From Adiantum capillus-veneris (lineage: Eukaryota; Streptophyta; Polypodiopsida; Polypodiales; Pteridaceae), in assembly GCA_014529385.2 (NCBI GenBank), contig CM043960.1, positions 35,577,396-35,641,395 of the forward strand: 64,000 nucleotides of DNA, in the 5' to 3' direction. The stretch's first letter is position 1; the number at the start of each line of letters is the position of its first letter. The notes under the pieces are model-generated. The model made no database searches. It had not been told where the DNA came from and saw only the letters and a program-made list of their open reading frames with translations. The translations under genes were made by a program, and so were the position numbers. This document shows, piece by piece, positions 23,301-34,600 of the stretch.

Positions 23301-26300
23301 AACAGTAAATCGCATGGAAACAACAAATGCCCAAATGGCCAATCCGGGAATGTACTCGTCCGGACACCTCACAAAGTCATACAAAGAGCCAAACCGCTCT
23401 AGCCAGAGTATCACTCAACGGCGCTACAAATGACATACATATGTGAGTGAAAAATTGCTGCCAAAATGTGTCAATGAATGACCAATGTGCCAGATAACCA
23501 TAGCATACATAAATCCTCACTCCTACGAGAGTGGGTACAAGAACACCAAACTGTGTCCAAACTGACAAAACTTGTCAATGTGAGAGCCAAGCTCGATCAC
23601 AAACTATGGCGAGTAATCTCCAACCACTATCCCACAAAAGCATACACAAAGCAAAAGCTCAAGACACCTGCTGTGTCGAAACCGGTATGCAAGCCAAAAC
23701 ACTGCAGAAGATGTCCTCAACTGCAAATGGCAACACCTGTGGGAGTACTAGACTCAACCTATAGTTGGGAGTCAAAACTGGAAGCTCCAAATGGCCGAGC
23801 ACACACAGCTCAAGACCAAAAAAGCAGAGCAAAACATGCTCGCAATGCACCATCCAAAAGGAAAAACACTGCACACAAATCCGGAGTGCTATAAGCAATC
23901 GCAATCTCGATCGCACCAGCAATGCGCATAAAACTCCTGGGAAAATTTTGCCAGAGTTTTGTCAGTAAAACGGCCACAAAACCAATAACCAAACTGACTG
24001 CACGCTCAAAACCATGAGCAACCAAAGCGCATCAAACTGCACTCCAAATGCATGCACCAATCTCCACACTTTGCATACATCATTGCAAACACTTGCAAAT
24101 CTAGTACACAAATATCTGCTCTACCTGACTGCCCAAAAAACTGCGTCTCTCAAGAGACCGCTTCGGTGGTGTGTAAACGCCTTCGTACTTCTTTGCCCAA
24201 GTCTACCAAAAAACCCTCAAACCACAAGCTTAACACAAGCTACAATTGCATCTTCAACTCAAAATTTATGCACTCAACTTCAAGCATCTCCCGTGCTTCC
24301 AAAAGTGCATCAAACTCGCACACAATGCGACAACAAAAAATCTGGAATTTCTGTATACAGTCAGTCTGAGCTGAATATCAGCAGAACGGTGAGGAATTTG
24401 CAAAAAGTTTCTTCTGCAAAGTTGTAGACCACGTCGAAACAAATAGGCTAATTGAACAGAACTCTCAGATCTGCATTCTACAAGGAGAAAAAAGAATCTG
24501 AAAACAGTGCTGCTGCGCACACAGTTTTTAGGGCAGCACCTTCACTTACACACAATCTTCCACACTCCTTTCTGAGCTTCCACAAGAGCATACATCACTC
24601 TCAAATGAGCTCACAAGCTCCCATTGCATTCTCACAAAGCTTCCAAGCTTTCTTAATCTCTCCACCGCCGAGAGCAAGCGAGCTATCGCCTTGAAGCTCT
24701 CAAAGCCGTCGTGCTCTCCGCGGTCACCATGGCTCTGATACCAATTGTGAGTGCGCGGATGCACTGCGGAAGAGCATCTCTTTCCTTACCTATGATGGTA
24801 CCTTTGGTGCTACGGACAAAGTTTTGGCCTTTATCCAACAGTTCGATGCGGCATGTGCGGAGAGTGAGAAGGAGAGAGAGGGAGACAGAGAGCAGGACAC
24901 AGGATGTGGGGTGGAGCTCCTAAATCTCACTGTGTGAGCACCATGTGAAAATGTGAGTGAGAGCTTCTTATTCTTTGTATGTATAAAGAATAAGGAGATA
25001 AATGTGGGCAGCCGGACACTGGCCGGCGGACATGGGCAAAGCACGGTGAGGCACACCGCCTTTACCTAACAATTTTGCATTTCCGTTGCTATTACATGCC
25101 ATAGAGAGAGAAATGGCTGATAGAAAATATCACTCTTTGTCACAATGGAGAGAACAATGGTTTTACTCAATCACTCTTTTACCTTTCTTTCTTAAGGAAG
25201 GAGAAGAGAGGAGCAATCCATTGAGACTGGGTGGGCGGGTTTACACATTCTATAATTGGAAATCTGAACAGGGTGTGACATATGTATTGGAACATTTCAG
25301 GGCATAAAAAAGGTGAAACAGGTTTCATAAAAATATATGTTTTCGACATGCAATATATATATTTTTTATATGTCACGTGCGTGCTGTCGTATTGCATGCA
25401 TGCCCGCGCACACACCCACACCCACACACAATTCTCAAGTTTTGTGGTTTCAAGGTTTCACACCTATGAGATGGGTTTTTATGTCACACTGACATCCCCG
25501 CACCAAGAAGGTGTGAGCTGGTGGTCTGGGACGCTACTGGAGGTTTGACCCACTTGTTGCTAGCTCCTAGGATGAGGGGTTGGCTTGTATTTGGCTCTCT
25601 GCCAGGGAAGTAAGCTTACTGTTCATTCCTTATGCTTGTTAGGGCTTGTGTCATGTCTTGTGTGCAAGACGGAAATTGGTGGGTTGTTACTAAATATTGG
25701 TACCACCATGATGACAGGCAAAACGCAAATATAGCTCATGGAACATGTAAGGGACAATACTAGAAAGAGAGGGCATCAAAGGGAAGTTTATCTAGATTCT
25801 TGTTTGAGAAGGTTGTTGCTAGCAGTAGTCACGCGGATGGAAGAACTCCCACCCCCCTTCCCTTCTAAGACACCCCCCTCCTAGCAGTTCTCTCTCCCCT
25901 TCCTTGTTTCTTTGTGCAACAACTCATGTAAATTTTATTGATGAATGTCTCAAGGTTATTCAAATGGTCGGACAAATTTACAACATAAGCAAAACAGATA
26001 AATTTAGAACCACACAAATCAACAGACTTTGAATATTGATCCTATCAAAATGACAAAACATCAGAGTAGGGGTCACCTTCTTTCGACTGATGCCTCCAAA
26101 AAATTGAGAATCCGCGCCTTGCATGACAACATCTTCCGGCTGAAGATAAAAGAGAAAGAAAACCCACAAGCTTGTATAACTTTCACCTGAACTGCACCAT
26201 CTCACATAAAGAAGATGCTTCGAGTTCAGAAAAATACCCCATTTGTGTTTCTTAGGCCACCAGGTCTCACAATGGTATAATTGAGGCCAGATCTTTGCAA

Positions 26301-27192
26301 GTAAAGCTCCGCTTGCTTTTTCCTGAACAGAAAAAAGTTGATTCCCATCAATAAAATTGATAAATAGTGGAGAGCTGCAAAACCAAAACAATGTACCAGA
26401 AGATCAATGGAACCAGCTGAAAATATGTAACACCAATTGTAGAAATTAGAACAAACTGCAATCAATCAAACAATGTGTCAATGCATGAAAATTCCCTGCA
26501 ATGAAATGGCAATGCTACAAAACAAAATTTACCTTCTTAACCTTCCCTTGATTCTTGGCTGCTGATATTAGGTTAAGAACACCTTCATACTCGACCTGTG
26601 TTCAAATCAACTCACTTTCAACGGTGCAAAATTCTCAAGTAGTGCTATACATTCAATTACAAAGCATATACAATATGTGAATAGGACAATAAACATAGAA
26701 CAAGCCACATAAGCACACAAGTTCATCGGAAAGACAATTTACTTGATAAGTGTTGAAAGGATCAAATGCAAAAGCCCTTGCTCCAATGGCACATATGACC
26801 ACATTGCTGCAGAAATAACAGATATCAAGGAGTTACCAATTCTGTCTGTCAAAAAAACTCGAGAATTCATCTTCGAAGGATCAAAAAGTTCAACACTCAC
26901 CAATCTCCAATAGCTCTCTTCACTGCTTCATAATTGTACAAGTCAGCCTCAACGCACTGAATTCAGAAACAAATATACAGAGAACATGTAAAAAGTCTAC
27001 TTTGAATCAAAGGGCAGACACAATCAGCCCTCGTTCATTAAACAATCTGTTCCAATAAAGCACAGACACCACCAGCCCTTGAGCAAATCTACCTCGCAGT
27101 CTTTTAGTTGTGATATTGCACGTGCTTTGTAGACATCTCGTACTAATGCTCGAACTGATGCACCTTCCGATACTAGATTTTCTACTACTAGC
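20374..27192 (-). CDS. NAD(P)-binding Rossmann-fold (atypical short-chain dehydrogenase-like) protein, 3' nine exons
   Basis: Nine minus-strand exons with GT/AG borders join in phase: 27093-27192, 26901-26956, 26743-26806, 26533-26595, 26397-26455, 26238-26322, 26077-26139, 20826-20885 and 20374-20433 (ending in TGA). They give about 202 residues. Landmarks in order are LVVENLVSEGASVRALVRD, VEADLYN, VVICAIGA, EYEGVLNLISAAK, FVLISTIGV, the active-site-like region SGLNYTIVRPGGL and a C-terminus ending DLFKQV. This pattern is that of plant and cyanobacterial atypical SDR proteins (the NAD(P)-binding family around TIC62 and its relatives), often plastid proteins. The exact member and substrate are unknown. 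The N-terminal exon(s) with the GxxGxxG nucleotide-binding loop and any transit peptide were not found, so an upstream intron may exceed 36 kb or the gene may be broken there. A copia element lies in the 20886-26076 intron, 62 bases from its acceptor. Confidence 0.85.
20948..21188 (-). repeat. 3' LTR of the copia element (241 bases)
   Basis: It starts TGTGAGTGCGCGG and ends CCTTTACCTAACA. It lacks about 85 bases present in the other LTR. Confidence 0.85.
21305..21595 (-). pseudogene. C-terminal RT/RNase H fragment of the copia pol
   Basis: The frame reads HIVHVSSAFGSLMSDLLVSR then PDLAYAVGAF, the conserved block that follows copia reverse transcriptase (usually YxSAVGSLMYxxxxTRPDLAYAV). The rest of the RNase H domain is missing and the preceding RT palm motifs are absent. 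Confidence 0.7.
21596..21985 (-). pseudogene. Spacer part of the copia polyprotein
   Basis: It is in the same frame as the protease upstream and the RT fragment downstream, separated from each by a stop codon. The acidic, low-complexity composition would suit the region between integrase and reverse transcriptase. No catalytic motif is visible. Confidence 0.45.
21986..22564 (-). pseudogene. Copia protease and pre-integrase region
   Basis: The frame contains WMQDTDASFHVSSRREYF, matching the copia protease active site (usually DSGAS; here DTDAS, so likely inactive). It continues with LTDGSVHDIVGAGDV and LRHVRHVPSLTRSLVSVSQL, the typical segment before integrase. It is in frame with Gag, separated by a TGA inside the zinc-knuckle region (HCGHA, stop, HIQRRC). 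Confidence 0.75.
22565..22936 (-). pseudogene. Copia Gag
   Basis: The ATG at 22936 begins MAVRTSEFELFVTRFDGSNF and gives the copia Gag domain: NFAWWSSHMLDALT, then SMSDNVWEDLDALARSMIML and TTRDLWQLCQRYG. The longer upstream frame is probably leader rather than protein. The first Cys of the zinc knuckle appears to be Tyr, and a TGA interrupts the knuckle. Confidence 0.75.
23198..24731 (-). other. Long leader of the copia element
   Basis: About 1.5 kb between the primer site and Gag with no convincing protein. Two diverged segments share AAAATTTTG-C-AGAG (23259 and 23940), hinting at internal duplication. The length is unusual for a copia leader and might include an unrelated insertion that I cannot delimit. 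Confidence 0.5.
24732..24743 (-). other. Primer-binding site, initiator Met tRNA type (copia)
   Basis: On the minus strand TGGTATCAGAGC lies two bases after the 5' LTR, the classical plant retrotransposon primer site. Confidence 0.9.
24746..25071 (-). repeat. 5' LTR of the copia element (326 bases)
   Basis: It has the same ends as the 3' LTR but with an extra segment at about 24763-24847 next to a repeated GATGC. On the plus strand the extra segment can be read TYDGTFGATDKVLAFIQQFD, similar to Ty3 Gag in this window (ETFRGTEDQV...FIQQFD). Confidence 0.85.
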
Positions 27193-27223
27193 CTGAAATA
27201 CAAAGCAAACAAAGGGAGCAGGA

Positions 27224-27228
<5 letters not shown>

Positions 27229-27282
<54 letters not shown>

Positions 27283-27283
27283 C
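27229..27283. repeat. (CT)n then (AC)n microsatellite at a LINE 5' junction
   Basis: A CT run of about 38 bases followed by about 17 bases of AC. It is preceded by the same sequence that precedes the CT tract at 1446 in copy A. Confidence 0.95.
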
Positions 27284-28037
27284 AGCTGCGGATCGAGACT
27301 GGGAGATACAGCAGAGTACCAGCAGAGGCCAGGACATGCCCCCTGTGTGCCATCAAGCCTGAGACAGAGTTGCACTACAAATGCCACTGCCCCGTCTACT
27401 ACGAGATACGAGGCCGCTTCCATTGCTTGTTCAGAGAGGGCTTTGGACCATTCTCCAGAGTCATGCAGTACGAGGATCAGAGATGCTTGGGTTTGTTTTT
27501 GCTCGAGCTACGCAGACACAGAGAGAGCCTGATGAGAGGAGAGGCTAGCCAGTCCCAAAGACAGATCACAGATTTCTTTAGAGCTGCCACTGGACACCTG
27601 GAGGAGTTACTACCATAGCAGAGCTCGTCGTCTCACACCAGAGGCACACTGATCGACCGAGCGACTGAGCTGGGAAGATCCAGACGCCCACGACTGCGGA
27701 GGACTACACAGCATCGGCGGAGGCTGCATCAGAGGATTCGGATCACTTTGGCTCGACATGCACGACGCCCGGTCAGACTACTGACCATGGAGGAGATTGA
27801 TGAGATCCGCCAGCGACCGATGCTGGATCTCTTGTGATCTAGCTATCCTAGCTAGCTGTTGTTCACACCTAGTAGTTTAGGATTCCATAGTATTTTATTG
27901 TGACATTTGTCATTTCATTTTTGTCATCGTTGTCATCTTGTTACTCTGACTCTGACTTTGTATCAGATCCACCACATTGTAACTTTCTGGTCTCATAGGT
28001 CACTTTGGCCTTTTGAAGACGTTAATATAACATTTCA

Positions 28038-28043
<6 letters not shown>
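27284..28043 (+). mobile_element. 5'-truncated mLINE inserted within a microsatellite
   Basis: It matches 39908-40650 of the near-complete mLINE almost base for base: the zinc-binding region CPLCAIKPETELHYKCHC, the ORF2 end and the 3' untranslated region, ending TTTCATTTCATT before (CT)n. It is absent from copy A, where the CT tract is unbroken. The high similarity suggests one of the most recent LINE events here. Confidence 0.9.

Positions 28044-28117
<74 letters not shown>
28044..28117. repeat. (CT)n microsatellite at a LINE 3' junction
   Basis: A CT run of about 74 bases joining the LINE 3' terminus to the next LINE copy. Confidence 0.95.
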
Positions 28118-28120
<3 letters not shown>

Positions 28121-28672
28121 GGGTCACTTCGCCTTGATGTAGATGCCTTTGAGGATAGTTTCACAAGGAGAGATCATTCTCTACTCTGAGACGCATCAAG
28201 CCCCTGAGCAATCCATGCCACACATGAGCAGATATAGATGGGAGACAGCCTGCAGACAGGAGACCAGATCGGAGCATCGAGGACGGGGTTCAAGGGGAGT
28301 GGCAGTTCTATTCAGGGAGGAGTTAAAGCCGTTGATATATATAGCACCCAAGGATGAACAAGCTAGGTACATGTGGGTGAGGCTCAGGGCAGAGACGGGC
28401 AGAGACCTCTAGATTGCTATTTGTTACTTTCCTCCTAGTACGTTAGTATATGCATCACCTAGAGGACAGTCCCCCTTTGCTATTTTGGATAATGACATAT
28501 GGGAAGTTTCTAAGGATGGTGACATTATCATACTAGGGAACTTCAATGCTAGGAGTGCCCATCACCAGACAATATTTTATGATACTGCCGAGGAGATGCT
28601 GAGGGAGCTGGACGTTACAGAGATGGGCCTATATCCAGACTATCACAAGATGAGTACACTGAGTATCGCACA

Positions 28673-28930
28673 TGAAACTGGCCCGTAGGGCGGTAGGCTT
28701 TGGCTTTCACCCGAAATTCTTTACTTTAGACACACACAGAGAGAACGTGCAAAGGAAACCTGCGACGGGAATTAACACTTAAGCACACACACGGCTCGGA
28801 AGCTAGAATGCTCCGAGCAGACGTCGACAACCTGTAGGTCCCAAAATTGGCACCCCTTTCCGTATTTCTTTATACTTTGAGAGGGTAAATTACAAAGTAG
28901 AGTCTTGGGAATTATTTACCTATATCCCGA
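28673..28930 (-). mobile_element. LTR fragment embedded in the mLINE copy
   Basis: Counterpart of 2076-2338, matching the end of the LTRs at 31928/34490. The shared core (CCCAAAATTGGCACCCC) is at 28840-28856. Confidence 0.75.
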
Positions 28931-30404
28931 TTGTTTGTCAACCTTGGGACATGGTTATGGTGTTCAACACCACACCACAGTGGGTCAGGAGCTCAGCACC
29001 CACATTTACGTATCGCCGGGAGACTGTGGAGTACACAGATGCATATACCTATCTTGGGGTAGTTTTTGATGGACTGGTGTTTTCACTGAGGAGAGCATCA
29101 GAGACTAAACTGACAAGAGCATATGCAGCCTTGGGAGGACTGGAGAGGATGTGTTCGCACGTTCAATTCCAAGAACCACGAGCAAAGCTATGGCTTTTTG
29201 ACACTCTAGTGACCTCAGCTATGCTCTACGGAGTTCAGGTATGGGGACCCTCAGTAGACCATCATGGGAGATCTGGCAACACAGATGGATGGAGATGTAT
29301 GGAGAGGCCTCTGTTCTCTATGATCGCTCGGATGATTCGGGCTAAGGCCTCAGTGCCGCATGAGATTATCCGAGCCGAGCTAGCCGCCGCCCCCCCCCCT
29401 CGTGGTTGAGGCATTGACTAGATAGTATCCTTTATCAACAGTTTATGGGATCTCCCCAGGGACAAATATGCTCGGCTCGCCCTGGAGTCATCTCGACAAC
29501 TAGTGCTGCAAGGAGATACAACATGTTGGTATGGACAGATGACAGCATGGTTTCAGTCACATGGTTTCAGCATGGATAGATTGCCTCCGTTTCAATACTC
29601 CCTAGATACACCCTCCCTGTCTCTCACAGGGACAGAGATCACCAGACTCATACGCCAGGATCTGATTCAGCTAGATACCAAGAGCACATGGATACAGCCG
29701 ACACAGGAGTTGGGAACGAAGATGTCCTTTTACAGAGAGCATTTTCTCCAACTCACTAAGGACGGTTTTGTGACTAGGCCTACATACATGGATACACACT
29801 TATCTCATGGGATACGATGCGCTATTGGGTAGATACTCACATCCTCACATCAGCTCCAGATCGAGATTGGCCGATTTCGAGGGGTGCCAGTAGGGGCCGG
29901 GATATGTCATTTACGTCACTTAGAACCAGAGACAGAGCTGCACTACACATGTCATTGCCCGGCGTACTATGAGATACACAGCCGCTTCCACTGTCTATTC
30001 AGAGAGGACTTCGGACCATTTTCTAGAGTCATGAGATACGAGGATTGTTCCTGCTAGAGATACGCAGACTCATGGAGAGCTTGCTGAGGACATCAGGGGG
30101 GAGAGAGTCTCAGAGACGAATCACAGATTTCTTTACACAAGCCAGGGGAGAGGCAAAGGAGCAGTCACCACAGCAGATCTCAGAGCCCACCCACACTAGA
30201 GGTAGGTTGATTGACCGAGCCATGGACCTAGGAAAATCCAGACGCCCACGACCTCGAGGGGTCTCCCACCCTCGACGAAGGCTGCAGTAGAAGATACCGA
30301 TCACTCTAGCTCAACATGCAAGACGCCCAACCAGAGTACTGACCATGGAGGATGTGGATGAGATTTGACAGCGACCGATGAGAGATCTCATTTGAACCCA
30401 CCAA

Positions 30405-30405
<1 letters not shown>

Positions 30406-30432
<27 letters not shown>
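30406..30432. repeat. Poly-C tract in the LINE 3' untranslated region
   Basis: A run of about 27 C, homologous in position to the tract at 3812. Confidence 0.9.
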
Positions 30433-30435
<3 letters not shown>

Positions 30436-30587
30436 CAGCTTTAGATTCATTTCCTTAATGTTTCTAGTGTTAGTTCTTTGTACTTTCCTTCCTGAGACAT
30501 GATATCAGATTCACCAATTGTAACTTTTTGGTCTCATAGGTCATTTTGGCCTTTTGAAGACATTAATATAACATTTCATTTCATTTC

Positions 30588-31255
<668 letters not shown>

Positions 31256-31279
31256 CTGTGTGTGTGTGTGTGTGTGTGG
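31256..31279. repeat. (TG)n microsatellite at the 5' junction of the near-complete mLINE
   Basis: About 22 bases of TG. The other side of the LINE is bounded by (AC)n at 40656-40685, the complementary dinucleotide. Confidence 0.9.
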
Positions 31280-31613
31280 CTTGGCAGCGTGGAGAAGGCC
31301 ATCGCTAGGGCTCTTCTGAAACTGCTCGTGCTGCTGCTGAAATTGCTGCATTGCTCTCCCCTCCCCCCAACAGCCAAAAAATCAAAGTTACAGGAATATA
31401 AAAAAACAGGAAAATCCCCCAATTTTTTATTTGGAGATTTTTGAAAAAAGGCAAAACAACTCTAGCAAAAATTATGCAGAAAATCAGAAAAGCAAACATC
31501 AAGAATGTATGATTGATTTGGGGAAACCCTATGTATACATTACGCGGGACAGGGATGTATGTGTGATGTGGACATAGTGGGTTGACTTGGCAAAAGTGCA
31601 GATTGTATTTTTG

Positions 31614-34600
31614 ATGGAGGTCATGACTGCCTCGCCCGTGTGTAAGCCCCATCCGAAGGCAACCTTTGTGCTTACAAACAAGCGGATTACACAAATGGAG
31701 AGGGAGATAAAAGACTGGAAAGCAGATATGGAGGGATGGTGGAAAGAGAAGGCCAACCTTCTTCAAATGTTTCTCAACAAAGGTGCGCAGTGGAAGAAAG
31801 AGAAAGAGGACCTGCACGCAGAGCTACAAGCACTTAAGGCGGACTCCAAAGCACTTAAAGAAGAGGTCTCAGCTCTCACGCGAGAACTTGCTAATAGAGC
31901 GAGCAGTGGACTAGAGGAGGGGGAATTTGTCACGAGGACGTGGCAACTGCTAACCTTAGTTGTTGGTTTCTTTCCAATGATTTTTGTTTAATTTTTGAGA
32001 CCCTCTTTTTGAAGTTGCAAATGGTCGGACATTGTATGGCCAATGTGAACAGTAGTTTCACCCGCAGATAGGAAGTTGGTCGGCACTGGAACTCGTAAAG
32101 TAAAAGGATGTCTAGGCTCAGTTCAAGATCATGTAGGTCCCCCCATCGCACTTAGCAAGTTGGTGGATACTAGGAAGTGAACTCAATAAAGGCATAAAGT
32201 CAAGGTGGGATCACCAACAGAAAGTATCCGACAGTTGGGCCACATTGCACTTTTGGATGCGGTCCCAATGAAGATAGATGGTCAGATGAGCAGTGGGAGC
32301 CCAATGGAAGTATCTCCTAAAATTTAGGGAACTGCTATTTTGGGCCGTGAAATGTGTTCGCGTCATTACCTTCGGTATGACCAGGGGAACATTTTATTAC
32401 TTTGCTGCAAAGTTAATTGATGCACCAGTTGAGAGATTTTTAAGCAAGAAGCCCAATGCGGAGAAATTGCATGTACGAGTGCCAAGTGGCACTTTTTGGT
32501 CAATTATCTGTAACCGACTTTCTGGAGCAGTTTTGGAGGCTGTTAACCATGATTTTCAGCCATTTCTCTCCATTTTTGAGCTTCCCATGACTTTACCTTG
32601 GACCAAGGAGCTCATTTTCAGCATTGGAAGGCATCAGATGCGTGTTTACAGGGCTGTTTTGCTGCGTTTTCAGCGATACGCAGGTTTTGGCAGCCATGGA
32701 AATCTTCCCCTTTTTGCATCTATTTGTTCACAGATGCATTACAGGTCAAGGGTAGAAGAGGGGATGCTTGATTTATGCTGGGGGGATGCTTCATTGAGAA
32801 CCTGCCACAGGTTAAGAGCTATGGAGTGCTTTCTTTCCCTCTCATGTACAGTGTGGTGCTAGGAGTGATGCCCTGCACACTACACACTGCTCTCTCCCCC
32901 CCCTACGTGCAGTTATGTGATGCCCCACAAGAGGGCTCCTCATTTGACTGATGTACAGCTGTGTGGGTTCATGCTTTTGTGCTGAGGCAAGAGCCTCCTT
33001 GAGCAGGAACAGGGGTAGCTAGCTGCTACTCCAAAGCAGGCACTGGTGAGGGTCATAACCTCACCATACAGGTGCAAAATCAGCATTGTGTACGCGCTGT
33101 AATTTTACTGTTTTTCAGCCATACAGACGCCAGAACCTTTGGGAATCGTGCCCCACTGGCAGAGGACAGTTAGGGGACTGTTCGGGGCTGAAAACAGGGC
33201 AAAAACCAGTAAATACAGCATGCTAAATTTACTGTTTTTGGGCAGGAATCAGAGGGTATATGCCAGTAGAAGCGAGTTCTAGCAGGGGAATTGGTTTCGC
33301 GCAAATTTTGGGGCTGTTATGCTGCCGAAATTTGGCCAAAACAGGCGGTATCTAGTGGGATACAGTCAAAGGATTCCCAGGACTCTTCTTTGTACTTTAC
33401 CCTCCTAAAGAATAAAGAAATACCGAAAGGGGCGCCAATTTTGGGGTCTACAGGTTGTCGGCGTTTGCGCGGAGCATTTTAGCTTCCGAGCCGTGTGTGT
33501 GATTAAGTGTTAATTCCCGTTACAGGTCTCCTTTGCAAAGAGCTCTGTGTGTGTGTCTAAAGTAAAGAATTTCGGGTGAAAGCCAACGCCTACCGCCACA
33601 CCACGGGTCGGTTTCAAGGTTCCATCGCCGGGATATCAATCACTTTTTCCTCAAAGAGTGAGCCTTGGTTGTTTTGGGGAAAGACACAGAGTACAGGAAC
33701 GCGTGATTACACTATGGCCGACAAAGGGAAGGGCATTATGGAAGAGGGTTCCTCTTCACAGGACAGATAGGAAATTCCGCATGTACGCCCTGCTAAAACG
33801 TGATCAAATTAGGGATGATTTTCTGCTGCGTTTTTAGGGTTTGCAAGTATGAACCAAGATGAGATAGGGAGAGGTCTCACGGTGGTAGATTGGCCACTAG
33901 ATCTCCTTCGGGAGTGATGTGGGTCTGCCAGGTGACACGCTGCTTGCCGATTCTCTGAGGCGATTGCTTGGATTCTATGACGCCTTGGTAAATCATCTTG
34001 AAATTTGAGCTTGCTTGGTCGTGGGTGGTACGCCAGGTTGTGGAATTATGTTCGTTTGCAGAGGCAAGAGCCTTTTGCAACACATAAAAGTTAAGGGACA
34101 GGTTGCAAGATGCTATGTGGTGAAGTTTAAGACCTACCCGCCTATGGATGCAAAGTGGATGGAAGAGCATGAACTGTCAGAGTCACCAAATGTATTGCAG
34201 CTTTATCTTGAGGCCTTTGGGTTACAGCCTACGTATGCCCCAACCCAATGTCTGCAAAGGAGGGGTAATGATAGAGCTAGCACATCAAATGTACTCAAGG
34301 AATCAGTGCCAACGGCGGTGTACAGTTTGACAAAAGTATGAAGGTCTCATTAAGTCATTTGTACATATGTTTTGACAATCTTTCTTGCGGATACATGCGA
34401 TGATAAAAGGGTGCTTACCACACAAGATCATCTATGGCATGTATTTATGGTATGCAATCGAGGACGTTTGCGATTTCAAGAGGGGGGTATGTCACGAGGA
34501 CGTGGCAACTGCTAACCTTAGTTGTTGGTTTCTTTCCAATGATTTTTGTTTAATTTTTGAGACCCTCTTTTTGAAGTTGCAAATGGTCGGACATTGTATG

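Larger units (their letters stand above)
20948..25071 (-). mobile_element. Defective Ty1/copia retrotransposon in an intron
   Basis: Two LTRs with TG...CA ends are flanked by the 5-base target duplication ATTTT (20943-20947 and 25072-25076). An initiator-Met-tRNA primer site follows the 5' LTR, and a purine-rich tract (complement of TTCTCCCACT at 21189-21198) precedes the 3' LTR. Coding order on the minus strand is Gag, zinc knuckle, protease, a spacer, and the last part of RT/RNase H. Integrase and most of RT are deleted. A leader of roughly 1.5 kb (23210-24731) without a clear frame separates the primer site from Gag. Because the intron's splice sites are intact, the host gene may tolerate it. 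Confidence 0.85.

Noticed and set aside
22779-24694. Long plus-strand open frames across the copia Gag and leader
   Set aside because: Over Gag they are antisense to recognisable protein, and over the leader they show no domain; composition bias (few TA dinucleotides) explains them.
25379-25435. Stretch of CACACC/CACA repeats as a possible LINE insertion site
   Set aside because: A short CA-rich run without an adjoining LINE end or duplicated flank.
31305-31817. 170-codon minus-strand frame in the mLINE leader and ORF1 start
   Set aside because: It is antisense to the ORF1 coiled coil and leader, with no recognisable domain.
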